From the NCBI GenBank assembly GCA_014529385.2, contig CM043958.1, forward strand, positions 120,804,817 to 120,868,816: 64,000 nt of DNA. Reading direction: 5' to 3'. The first letter of the stretch is position 1. The number at the start of each line of letters is the position of its first letter. This stretch comes from Adiantum capillus-veneris (taxonomy: Eukaryota; Streptophyta; Polypodiopsida; Polypodiales; Pteridaceae). The notes beneath the pieces are model-generated. The model did not search any database. It worked only from the letters and a program-made list of their open reading frames with translations, and was not told the origin of the DNA. The translations under genes were made by a program, and so were the position numbers. This document shows, piece after piece, positions 47,190 to 57,566 of the stretch.

Positions 47190-47932
47190 TGCAAAATTGA
47201 AGAGAGAAAGCTCTCATTCAATCCTCCACACACTCGAAAACGGGACTCAAATGCGACGGGACTACAGTAGACCACCTGTAAAAACCCTGGTTCCTTCCCC
47301 ACATAGAGAGGTGAAAGTGCCAAGACTTGGCTTCCAAAATGCTCCCTCAGTTGGAACACTCACGGCACCGTGATTGATGTGGAAAATTGAAGCCTTTTCA
47401 CACCATTTTTGGTCATTTTTTGACCTTTTTGACCCAGTTTTGACCCCCGACGGACGTTTTTCACGGGGAAAACCCCAAACAGACTCCAAAAGTCACCAAA
47501 TTTTGTACACTGATCCTTGATACCCAAATCACTTTTCCACATCCCCACATTCCATTTTTGACCATTTCTAGGGCGGTGCACGCATCACCGCAGATCAGGA
47601 ACCGTAAATAGACAGTTACTACATGTCCCAAACTTCTCGAGCGGGATGAGAGTACCCACACTTGTTGCTTGCATTATTTACATTCTAGAAAGCTCAAACA
47701 CATCCTCTAGAGCCAAAAGAGTCCATATCCAAGGCCCCGATACCCTATCCAGGCATGTACATGTGCTCGACTGCTGGCACGTGAACCTGACTATTCACAA
47801 TGTGTACACGTTGCATCTTTTTAAGAACTTGAAACCACTTTGCAAAGCTCCCAAATGCATGTATTTACATATTTCTATACATATGACCATGCATATACGC
47901 ACTACTGTGTATATACCAAAAGTGGTTTATCA
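47190..47932 (-). repeat. 3' LTR (minus strand) of gypsy element 2
   Basis: Runs from TGCAAAATTGAAGAG to AAAAGTGGTTTATCA on the plus strand. On the minus strand it is TGATAAACC...TTTTGCA. A purine-rich TAGAGGGTGGGCAATGA precedes it, in the position of a polypurine tract (about 47933-47955). It matches 55191-55947 with moderate divergence. Confidence 0.88.
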
Positions 47933-50597
47933 TCATTGCCCACCCTCTAGGTAGAGCATTTATGCTCAACCAAGAGACTATTTGCATCTCGAACCACATC
48001 CCTCGCAAAATATTTCTTCAACCTATAACCATTTATTCTATAGCGCAAACGTTCCCCACACAATTTTTCCAACTCATAGGTGCCATTAGGAAATACATGC
48101 TTCACTCTGTATGGACCCAACCATTTGTTCCTCAACTTTTTTTGAAAAGTAAAATCTAAGCGAGAATCATACTTCATCACCAAATCTCCCTCTTTGATCT
48201 CTTTCTCTGGCATCCTCTTATTCATTTTCTCCATCCTTGTCTCTGCTTGTTGAAGATAATAATCACTAATTGTCTCTCTATTCATTCGCAATAGCTCTAG
48301 AGAAATAATTCTTTCCTGCAGCTTGTCATTATGCAAACCTTGCATTTTGCACAACAACTTCAAGGCGCCAACTACACCTGTATGGGCATAAGAGCTTCCT
48401 TTCCATAAACAAATTCATATGGTGTAAACTGTGTTGACACTCTATACGCATTTCTATAAGCCCACAAACACTTTTCCAAGTCCAAGTCCCACTCTTTAGG
48501 ATGCTCTCTAGCATACTTTGATAGCATCTTCACAATTTGACCATTGCAGTTCTCAACCAACCCATTGCATTGTGGGTAGTAAGGAGAAGAATTCCTATGC
48601 TGAATTTTCAATTTCTCCATGAGAGCACCAACAAGTTTCCCCCTATACCCTGGTCCACGATCAGAAATGATAACCATAGGAGCTCCAAACCTGTAACACC
48701 CCTGTTCATACAAAAAAGAGGCCACTCTTCCTGCTGTTACATCTTTTACCACTCTTGCCTCCACCCATTTTGTCAAATATTCAACAGCCACAAGGATATA
48801 CCTTTTGCCATTGTTGGTCCTTGGCATTGGACCTACAGCACCCACTCCCCATTTTGCAAATGCATCAAAAGACATTATAGCTTTTTGAGGCTCAGCCAAA
48901 AGCTTCCGATTTGCAAACACTTGGCATTCATGGCATGACTTGCACCAAAAATAAACATCTCTCATCATAGAGGGCCAACAGTACCCTACTCTCAAAATAC
49001 AAAAGACAACCTGATCCTTGCATTGATTTTTCACGGGGAAAACCCCAAACAGACTCCAAAAGTCACCAAATTTTGTACACTGATCCTTGATACCCAAATC
49101 ACTTTTCCACATCCCCACATTCCATTTTTGACCATTTCTAGGGCGGTGCACGCATCACCGCAGATCAGGAACCGTAAATAGACAGTTACTACATGTCCCA
49201 AACTTCTCGAGCGGGATGAGAGTACCCACACTTGTTGCTTGCATTATTTACATTCTAGAAAGCTCAAACACATCCTCTAGAGCCAAAAGAGTCCATATCC
49301 AAGGCCCCGATACCCTATCCAGGCATGTACATGTGCTCGACTGCTGGCACGTGAACCTGACTATTCACAATGTGTACACGTTGCATCTTTTTAAGAACTT
49401 GAAACCACTTTGCAAAGCTCCCAAATGCATGTATTTACATATTTCTATACATATGACCATGCATATACGCACTACTGTGTATATACCAAAAGTGGTTTAT
49501 CATCATTGCCCACCCTCTAGGTAGAGCATTTATGCTCAACCAAGAGACTATTTGCATCTCGAACCACATCCCTCGCAAAATATTTCTTCAACCTATAACC
49601 ATTTATTCTATAGCGCAAACGTTCCCCACACAATTTTTCCAACTCATAGGTGCCATTAGGAAATACATGCTTCACTCTGTATGGACCCAACCATTTGTTC
49701 CTCAACTTTTTTTGAAAAGTAAAATCTAAGCGAGAATCATACTTCATCACCAAATCTCCCTCTTTGATCTCTTTCTCTGGCATCCTCTTATTCATTTTCT
49801 CCATCCTTGTCTCTGCTTGTTGAAGATAATAATCACTAATTGTCTCTCTATTCATTCGCAATAGCTCTAGAGAAATAATTCTTTCCTGCAGCTTGTCATT
49901 ATGCAAACCTTGCATTTTGCACAACAACTTCAAGGCGCCAACTACACCTGTATGGGCATAAGAGCTTCCTTTCCATAAACAAATTCATATGGTGTAAACT
50001 GTGTTGACACTCTATACGCATTTCTATAAGCCCACAAACACTTTTCCAAGTCCAAGTCCCACTCTTTAGGATGCTCTCTAGCATACTTTGATAGCATCTT
50101 CACAATTTGACCATTGCAGTTCTCAACCAACCCATTGCATTGTGGGTAGTAAGGAGAAGAATTCCTATGCTGAATTTTCAATTTCTCCATGAGAGCACCA
50201 ACAAGTTTCCCCCTATACCCTGGTCCACGATCAGAAATGATAACCATAGGAGCTCCAAACCTGTAACACCCCTGTTCATACAAAAAAGAGGCCACTCTTC
50301 CTGCTGTTACATCTTTTACCACTCTTGCCTCCACCCATTTTGTCAAATATTCAACAGCCACAAGGATATACCTTTTGCCATTGTTGGTCCTTGGCATTGG
50401 ACCTACAGCACCCACTCCCCATTTTGCAAATGCATCAAAAGACATTATAGCTTTTTGAGGCTCAGCCAAAAGCTTCCGATTTGCAAACACTTGGCATTCA
50501 TGGCATGACTTGCACCAAAAATAAACATCTCTCATCATAGAGGGCCAACAGTACCCTACTCTCAAAATACAAAAGACAACCTGATCCTTGCATTGAT
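47457..50597. repeat. Perfect 1,570-bp tandem duplication
   Basis: Sequence from 47457/8 to 49027 is repeated at 49027/8-50597 (TCACGGGGAAAACCCC at 47461 and 49031). I see no difference between copies: all frames through them translate identically. Each unit has part of the LTR, the polypurine tract and the integrase from its C-terminus back to the zinc finger. At the junction CATTGAT is joined to TTTCACGG with only a T shared. Confidence 0.95.
47947..49020 (-). pseudogene. Second copy of integrase, truncated
   Basis: Product of the tandem duplication. It repeats the integrase core (KSCHECQVFANRKLLAEPQK onward) and its C-terminal domain. Upstream (to the right) it is joined to LTR sequence instead of the RNase H, so it has no proper start. 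The core and C-terminal domain are in different frames (breaks near 48365), as in the other copy. Confidence 0.88.
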
Positions 50598-50979
50598 GGC
50601 CTGTTTCTTCATGGTAGTGCTCCAAAATCAAGCCTATCTCTTCTTTGTACGGCATTTTTCTCAAAATGCTATCCTTTCCATAAAGCATGAGATCCTCACC
50701 TACTAATGTGTAGTTTCTTGCTTTTGCAACTATTCTCTTACGCTGAAGCTTTGACATGCCCTCTAGACATTTCCCTTTACCAAGAAATAATTCTACATCT
50801 TGCAATGATTCCCTTCCTGCATACAAGGCTTCCTTGACCTTTAAAGGAGCTACCAAGGCATCCAACTTGTCCTTGGCCAACTCATCAGCTTCTTTATTCT
50901 GCTCATGAGGAACATGCTTAAATTGTATCTTCTCAAACTCATGCAAAAGCTTCTTGATGCCATAGAACCACTTCTTCAA
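49517..50979 (-). pseudogene. Integrase and end of second RNase H, gypsy element 2
   Basis: The frame 50979-49942 (345 codons) starts with the tail of the second RNase H (FKHVPHEQNKEADELAKDKL). It then has the HHCC zinc finger (HYHEETGHQ and CKSCHEC) and the integrase core. The first catalytic Asp, expected in WGxDxVGP, is Gly (WGVGAVGPM). The second Asp is in ISDRGPGY and the Glu in GLVENCNG. A frame change near 49937 leads to 49933-49517, with the C-terminal GPY/F-type domain (RNKWLGPYRVKHVFPNGTYE). Integrase would insert the cDNA. The missing Asp should inactivate it. Confidence 0.9.
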
Positions 50980-51518
50980 ATTGTCTTTCTTATCATGACT
51001 AGCAACACATCCCCTTTTGCAATGACCCTCTTCAATCCAAACTCAACACACAGCTTCAACCCAAGGAAAAGCGTGAGATACTCGGCCTCATTGCTACTTT
51101 CAACTTCATCAGGATTGTAAGCTCTAGAAAATATTACATTGCCTTTTGGGTTCTTAATTACTACCCCACCACTTGCCTTTTGAAGAACTTTCCTATATGC
51201 ACCATCAAACATCATTGTATACGCATCTGTAATATCTACTTCCTCTTGGTGATCATCCTTGTCAACCCTTGGGTAAGATGGAAGCTCCCCTCCCTTATGT
51301 ACCACTATGTCTACCAAGTGAGCTTTAACAGAATGATCCACATTAAATTCAAACTCATACTCTTGAAGCTCCAAAGTCCACTTTAAGATGCGCTGGCTAG
51401 GCTTCAAATGATGTACTACATCCGGCACAAGGTTTGATGTGGTGAGCACATAGAACTTTTGGGGCAACAGATAGGTTTTGAACCTACGAGACAAGCAAGA
51501 ACCAAGGCAAATACCCAC
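50976..51518 (-). pseudogene. Connection and second (archaeal-type) RNase H of gypsy element 2
   Basis: The first part finishes the RT-linked RNase H (LKPSQRILKWTLELQEYEFE, then FNVDHSVKAHLVDIVVHKGG). After a linker comes a fresh RNase H fold: AYTMMFDGAYRKVLQKASGG with its Asp, SSNEAEYLTLFLGLKLCVEF with its Glu, and KRVIAKGDVLLVM with the next Asp. The continuation is in the next frame at 50979, so there is one frameshift. Two RNase H domains in one pol identify a Tat-type element. Confidence 0.85.
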
Positions 51519-52460
51519 TGTTCCATTTCCGTGTAGGAGAACTCACTTACATTCTTCATTTTGCTCTCAAAATAAACTGGCTTGAAGTTCCTTCCTTGTT
51601 TTTTTAAGAGAACCGACCCAAAAGCTACTAACCCCACACTAATAGATACATAGAAAATCAATTGCAAGTTGGGAGGACTCATTGTTGGTAAATCACACAA
51701 TACCTCCTTGATACCATCAAAAGCCTGTTGCATGTCTCTTTGACTCAATTTTTGGAGAGGATACACATACTGACATAGCATCCACGGAAAACGTGACAAG
51801 TACTTGAGCTTATGTACAAATGATGCCAAAGCTGTTGTGTTGGTGGGCGGATCCATAAGCAACAAAGCCTTAACTTTCTCTGGGTCGGCTTTGATTCCAT
51901 TTTGGGAAACCACATGTCCTAGAAAATGGACTCTAGCATGAGCAAACTTACACTTCTTTGGGTTGAGTTGCCCACCCTTTTGTTGAAGCCTTTCAAAACT
52001 CAACCTCAGCTTCGCCAAATGTGTGACCCTGGAGCTATAATATACAATGTCATCCATGGAAACTCGAATGAACTTACCCAAGTAGGGACCAAACACTCTA
52101 TTCATCCATACTTGGAAGGTAGCATATGCATTAACTAGCCCAAAATTCATTCTTTTGTACACAAAACAACCCCAAGGAGTAATGAAGGTCTTCTTCAATA
52201 GATCTTCAGTCGCTATCAAGATCTGAAAGTAGCCAGAAAATCATCCATGATTGAGTAACGTTCATGACCTACAAGGTGATTGAGGATTTCATCTAGGAAG
52301 GGTAGTGGATAATGATTCCTTTTTGTGGAAACATTCAAAGGTTTGAAATCAACACATATCCTATATCTCCATTCTTCTTGGGCACAATAACAACTAGAGA
52401 GACCCATTCGGACTCCTCCACTCGAAAGATGAAGTCTGCTTCCAAAAGCTTCGTCACCTC
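51416..52460 (-). pseudogene. Reverse transcriptase and first RNase H of gypsy element 2
   Basis: From 52440 downward several frames carry RT. In order they give EESEWVSLVVIVPKKNGDI, ICVDFKPLNVSTKRNHYPLP, FITPWGCFVYKRMNFGLVNA and FIRVSMDDIVYYSSRVTHL, where the active site YxDD reads SMDD with both Asps kept. GHVVSQNGIKADPEKVKALL and the RNase H start VAFGSVLLKKQGRNFKPVYF follow. Frame changes occur near 52216 and 52400, and a stop (TAA) just after EKALR at 52461. Confidence 0.88.
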
Positions 52461-52919
52461 TTAACGAAGTGCCTTCTCATGAATGACCCCCAACCTCCTA
52501 AGCTTTTGAACCTTTGGTTTGGCACCTTCTTTTAGATTGATTCTATGCTCGACTCCTTTAGCTCCTTGAAACTCTGTATATTCAGAGGCAAATAGCTTTG
52601 GAAACTCTGTGAACATGTCTTCATACTCCTTCTTTTCTTTCTCTATCAAGTCCTCTCCTAGCATGCTCCTTGCATTTACTTTGGGAGGCTCTACAATTGC
52701 TTTTGGACTATCCTTCTCCTCCTTGACCTTCACATCATGCATCGATGCTTCCTTTTCAACACTTACCCCAAATAGATCAGGACATAATTGCATCAAGCCT
52801 TCCTCTACACTTTCTTCTGATGATGTAGACGAAGCATCACTATCGTATAACGTAGTTTCTATCGAATCTGTATCATGCATCTCCAATAGGGGCTGAGTAC
52901 GGCTCTCGTGTGTCTTCAT
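52461..52919 (-). pseudogene. Protease-RT linker of gypsy element 2
   Basis: A 152-codon acidic, Ser-rich frame (DSDASSTSSEESVEEGLMQL) that ends in the pre-RT text EHRINLKEGAKPKVQKLRRL, then GVIHEKALR and a stop. It joins protease and reverse transcriptase in related polyproteins. Confidence 0.78.
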
Positions 52920-52929
52920 GTTGTAGACA

Positions 52930-53416
52930 ACAGTCCTTCATTTCTCTTTGTCAGGGATGGTGATCAAGCCCGTGCCCCAATCCTGCTTAGCACCAAGGGT
53001 TATAAGCCATGGCCTCCCTAAAATGATCGGATACGCATTCTCACCCGCTTGCATCACGTAGCAATCAACAAGCACTCAATCCCCAAGACTTTTATCTTCA
53101 CATCTTCAGCTATTCCAAGACACCTTGCCTTTTTGTGGTTGGCCATCCTCATACGGATTAAAGCATTCACTGACATCTTGATGCCTGCTTCTTTCATGAA
53201 AGCCTCGTTCATGACACACACTTGGGCACCACCATCCACATATGCTTGCACTTTCGTCTTCTTTCCCAGCATAGCTTCAACTATTGGCACCATATCCACT
53301 GAATGACCAACCCTCAAGGATGACACCATGCTTTGATGTTTTTCCTTTTTGGAAGGAAGCCGCGTACTCACACACTTGGTCCACTGCCTCCTCAATTTAG
53401 CGTTCAAAGCCACCAA
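52930..53416 (-). pseudogene. Retropepsin of gypsy element 2
   Basis: The frame 53416-53054 shows VQAYVDGGAQVCVMNEAFMK, where the active site is Asp-Gly-Gly. It continues through KARCLGIAEDVKIKVLGIEC. The next frame (about 53045-52930) has AYPIILGRPWLITLGAKQDW, the ILGRPW signature, with the Trp typical of Ty3 proteases. One frameshift separates the halves. Confidence 0.82.
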
Positions 53417-54600
53417 CTAACCAAAAGATATATTTGCCTTTTGATTTTGTATGTCGTCGACAATATCATAGTCTTCAACACCTTGGCCAAGGAGGTAGTC
53501 CTTTGGACCAATTTTTCTTCTTCGCCACCTCTTGCTACTCTCTGGTTTGTCTTCTACCTTAGCCTTCTCTTTCCTTGCTCTTGTTTCCCTCTCTTCTTCT
53601 GTCTCTTTCTCCCTATCATGACTAGCTCTCTTATTGGCCAAAACATCCACATCTTGATGCTCAAGGGTAATGATGTTGATAGCTCTGCCTTCTCCATTTC
53701 AAGGCAACGGTTGCGGTTGTTGTTGCAGAGGTGGTGCTTCTAGTGCCTACTCTTGATGATATTCTTATATTCTCCCTCGACCACGTCCATATAAGGGGTA
53801 TATCCCTCCTCTCTCTCTTGGTGGTTCAGGACAATCAGGGGTGTAGTGACCCTCTTCATCACAATTGTAGCATCTACCTTGTAGTCTTCGTCCCCTACCT
53901 CTCCCAGCTGGCCGCTCTTCTCTTTGGTTCTTATTCATTATGTTAATTCTTAAATCTTGCAACTGACCAACAAGATCATGCAAAACCCAGGTCGTATAAC
54001 AGGATCCGGACCTTGAACCACTCGCTCCACTCTATCATCTGTTGCCAGAGGGACCATTGGTTGCAACATAACTGGCTCAGCATGTGTCATGCCTTGCTCC
54101 CACCTTCTCTTGATTTTCTTGCTCTTGGCCTCGGCAATTTCCACAGCTCTTTGAAATGTAGCAGGCTCCTCTTGACCGACCTTCTCCCTTACACTTGGAT
54201 GGAGACAATCTATAAATTGACACACTTTTAAAAAATCCCCTGGAGGTACTCGGGATGCCGCCTCCAATTGCACCCATAGTCCTTTGAAGTGTTGCGAAAA
54301 CTCTTCAAAGTGAGCATGAACATCTTGCTGCAAACCTCTCAATTTTGTTGTCGCTTCTATTGCGGTTAGTTTCTTTCTAAACCTGTCAAAAATTGCCAGC
54401 TTCACATGCTCCCATGTTTGCTTTTTGTCTTCCTCTAAACCTTCAAAACACTCCCGAGCTTCTCCTTTGAGTGCAAGAGGAAATACATGAAGGTTTGCTT
54501 CGTCATTCACAATGTGCATACCAAGCGTATGCCACTCAAAGTCCGCAATTCAGTTTTCACATCCTCCTTCCCTTTGACTAGCCGACTATATGCCATCCCT
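53417..54600 (-). pseudogene. gag of gypsy element 2 with CCHC knuckle
   Basis: The frame 54519-53950 (189 codons) has the gag core: ALKGEARECFEGLEEDKKQT, WEHVKLAIFDRFRKKLTAIE, FKGLWVQLEAASRVPPGDFL. The next frame, 53983-53765, has an Arg/Gly-rich stretch and the zinc knuckle CYNCDEEGHYTPDC. A basic 77-codon frame (53650-53417) rich in Glu, Lys and Arg follows before the protease. It would form capsid and bind RNA. Confidence 0.87.
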
Positions 54601-55190
54601 TTGAAAGTGCTTCTTCCTTGTGTGAGTAATTCTACATAAGTTTAAGTCTTGCACCTCAACCAAACCACCACTTTTCTTCAAAGAAGCTTAAACTTCACAG
54701 CAAAACCACTTCACCTAGGTGCACAACCGGCAAGTTTCTGCTCCCCAACAGGATCGCCAAAGGATGATGGAGCAAAAGACGTCGTGCACATGCTCACACA
54801 CCCAGACAACTCAACATCACACAAGGAATTTACTCAAATTCCAACCCACACACACCACCACTATTCAAACTCCAAACGCCTCAACCTACAAGCCCTTGTC
54901 TGCTTGCAGACACTACAAGCTGAGTTGAGTCAATCAACACTTGAAATCACACTTGATGGTGACCAAAATATACAAGAAAAACCATAAAAAACTCAAAAAC
55001 TGCACCCACAAAAGGCCTCTCACAAACCATTGCAAAGCCTTCAACTCTGTTGGACTAAGTTGGAGTAGCGCCAACCCTAATGGCACTGATACAGGGTCAC
55101 ATAGTCTTGCAGAAAGCCGCACCTTCTTCCCTCAATTCCTTGTACACACACATCCATGGAAACCTCATAACTTCCATAGACTCTCCCAAG
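54601..55190 (-). other. 5' leader of gypsy element 2
   Basis: Between gag and the right LTR, no domain is visible on the minus strand. The plus-strand frame at 54649-54987 is antisense and rich in Thr, His and Gln, and is not supported. TTGGGAGAGTCTATGG just inside the LTR lies at the primer-binding position, but I cannot assign its tRNA. Confidence 0.5.
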
Positions 55191-55947
55191 TGCAAAATTG
55201 AAGAGATAAATCTCTCATTCACTCCTCCACACACTCGAAAACAGGACGCAAACGCGACGGGACTATTCTAGACCACCTGTAAAAACCCTGCTTCCTTCCC
55301 CACACAGAGAGGTGAAAGTGCCAAGACTTGGCTTCCTCCCTCAGCTGAAACACTCATGGCATCGTGAGTGATGTGGCAAATTGAAGCCTTTTCACACCAT
55401 TTTTGGTCATTTTTTGACCTTTTTTGACCCAATTTTGGCTAGAATTGACGTTCGGCATGCGTTTTTCGCGAGAAAAACCCCAAACGGACTCCAAAATTCA
55501 CCAAATTTTTTACGCTAATCCTTGATACCCAAATAACTTTTCCACATCCCCACATTCCATTTTTGACCACTTCTAGGGCGGTGCACGCATCACCGCAGAT
55601 CAAGCACCATAAATAGACAGTTACTGCATGTCCCAAACTTCTCGAGCGGGATGAGAGTACCCACACTTGTCGCTTGCATTATTTACATTCTAGAAAGCTC
55701 AAACACATTCTCTAGAGCCAAAAGAGGTCACCAAGAACCATATTCAAGGCCCTAATACCCTATCCAAGCATGTACATGTGCTCAAATGTTGGCACACGAA
55801 CCTGATTATTCACAATGTGTACACGTTGCATCTTTTTTAGAACTTGAAACCACTTTGCAAAGCTCACAAATGCATGTATTTACATCTTTTTATACATATG
55901 ACCATGCATATACGCACTACTTTGTACATACCAAAAGTGGTTTATCA
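55191..55947 (-). repeat. 5' LTR (minus strand) of gypsy element 2
   Basis: Runs from TGCAAAATTGAAGAG to AAAAGTGGTTTATCA. It differs from the left LTR by many substitutions and small indels, so the insertion is old, although the tandem duplication inside the element is perfect. Confidence 0.88.
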
Positions 55948-57059
55948 ATGTTATAAAACAATATAATGCAAGAAAAGTCAAGTTATGTTGGGATGTGAAA
56001 TGAAACGTGAAATAATAGATTCATTTATTATTTTAAAACATAAATAACATTTAAGGTAAATCTCAATTATCACTAAAAACATTGAAAGTATGCCTAACCC
56101 ACCTCCCCTCTAAAGCTTCCTTCAGAAAGCCAAAAATCATTCATAAATAGGAGACATAACCAAGACCCTTTGAATTGTACTAGAGAAACCTAACCTAATC
56201 AAAATCCCACCTTTAGAGAAAAAAGACTAGCCATATACATCTACACAAAAAGATGCATTCTTTTTTTTTTTGTTTTTGCAAAACTCACAATTTGTGAGCA
56301 AATTTTATTAAACACAGCATAAAAATAACAAAACAACCTCAAGCTCAGGCCGAGCCTTGAGGTGTTGAATATTACAAATTGGATGTCTACCACCTGTCGC
56401 CGAGGCTAATCAAAATTTGCTTACAAATTCAATGAATTATAGTTCGGGGCTTTTACTTATTGCAAGTTGACAACACGGCATGGGTAGCCCTAGACCAATC
56501 TCCACGTACTGCAAAGACACAAGGCATGCCTCATTGCCTCCTTGATGATGGTTGTATGCTACTGTTTCATTCTGTTGTATTGGTTAGTATATATGAGTGT
56601 TGGCCGATACACCGCGAGCGGATGATAGCATAGCAAGAACAAAACCAACAATTCTATGTCGGCCAAGGGTGAAGCTTAACTCGTAGGCGCATGGAAACAA
56701 GAAGATGGGTGTACTACTTCTCGACCTTCTAAGACAATCTCTAATCGAGGAAATTGAATCCAAGCGTTCTTATGCACTAGTGAAATCAATCCAACCTACA
56801 ATGCTAATGTTATCCAAATCTTAGCCAAATGCATTCAAAATGTCACAAAACTCACAAATATACTCTCCTTATCATGAGATCAATACCCTATGGACTGTGA
56901 CTTGATAACCGACCTCCAACTATCTCTTGCGACAATAGCGTATAAAGACAGGTAGCAAAATACAGGTTAACATTTTTTGTGGCATATGATTCTAATGTGT
57001 AGTCCTACTCTCCGTGAATCCATAGATGCAAAGAGCTCACCAAACGGACACCTGGTTTG
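55948..57059. other. Spacer with a retroposon 3' tail (minus strand)
   Basis: No gene is seen. At about 56262-56420 the minus strand reads AATAAAATTTG, then the hairpin CTCAC-AAATT-GTGAG, TTTTGC and a long A run. This is the 3' end of a LINE or SINE with its poly-A tail. Its 5' limit cannot be placed. Confidence 0.55.
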
Positions 57060-57213
57060 CAAGAAAATTCACTCGGAAGCTCGTAGGATCTCACTTCGCG
57101 TCGTAGTTGGAACCCCACACTCTTGGCATTGAATGGAAGCCCTTGCCGTTGCTAACACGATGGTGGTGTTGCTTTAGCAATGCATCTTCCCCAGCAACCG
57201 TAGGGAAGAGAAG

Positions 57214-57288
<75 letters not shown>

Positions 57289-57512
57289 ACACCACGCACA
57301 ATGATAACCGGATTTGATCAATTCAAAAGTTGGGTTTAGGATTACAAAAATTGACTTATATACATTCCTCCATAGGGTCTCGTTCCCACAAAGTCTAATG
57401 GCTACTCAAATATTACAAAAAGTATCATTCTGCTTCAAAAATAATGGTACAACATATTGGAAAAACTTCTTCTCTGTTCCACCATCAACACTTGCCCCTT
57501 CCGCGTCCATGT
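57060..57512 (-). repeat. LTR-like region (3' side) of locus A, with (TC)n
   Basis: Just downstream (minus strand) of the locus A coding region lies GGACGCGGAAGGGGCAAG, a polypurine-like tract, followed by TGTTGATGGTGG (57512 downward), an LTR-like start. TATATAAG on the minus strand near 57353-57360 could be a TATA box. A TC run fills 57217-57286. No matching second copy is found in the window, so the LTR call is tentative. Confidence 0.4.
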
Positions 57513-57566
57513 TGTCCCTGACATGAATGGCCTTGCACTTTTGCTTTAGTGAAATTTGTTCTGCTG

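Larger units (their letters stand above)
47190..55947 (-). mobile_element. Ty3/gypsy LTR retrotransposon 2, Tat-like with a second RNase H
   Basis: On the minus strand the order is LTR, gag with zinc knuckle, protease, reverse transcriptase, RNase H, a second RNase H, integrase and LTR. The extra RNase H before integrase is the mark of the Tat branch of plant gypsy elements. LTRs are at 47190-47932 and 55191-55947. Several frameshifts and stops show it is defective. A 1,570-bp perfect tandem duplication affects the integrase end and part of the left LTR. No flanking target duplication is clear. Confidence 0.9.

Noticed and set aside
47646-49524. Two identical 102-codon plus-strand frames as duplicated genes
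   Set aside because: They lie antisense within LTR sequence and are duplicated only because of the 1,570-bp tandem repeat.
48537-50508. Identical 133-codon plus-strand frames
   Set aside because: They are antisense shadows of the integrase core in both duplicated copies.
54649-54987. Plus-strand 112-codon frame
   Set aside because: Antisense to the leader of gypsy element 2, low complexity and no motif.
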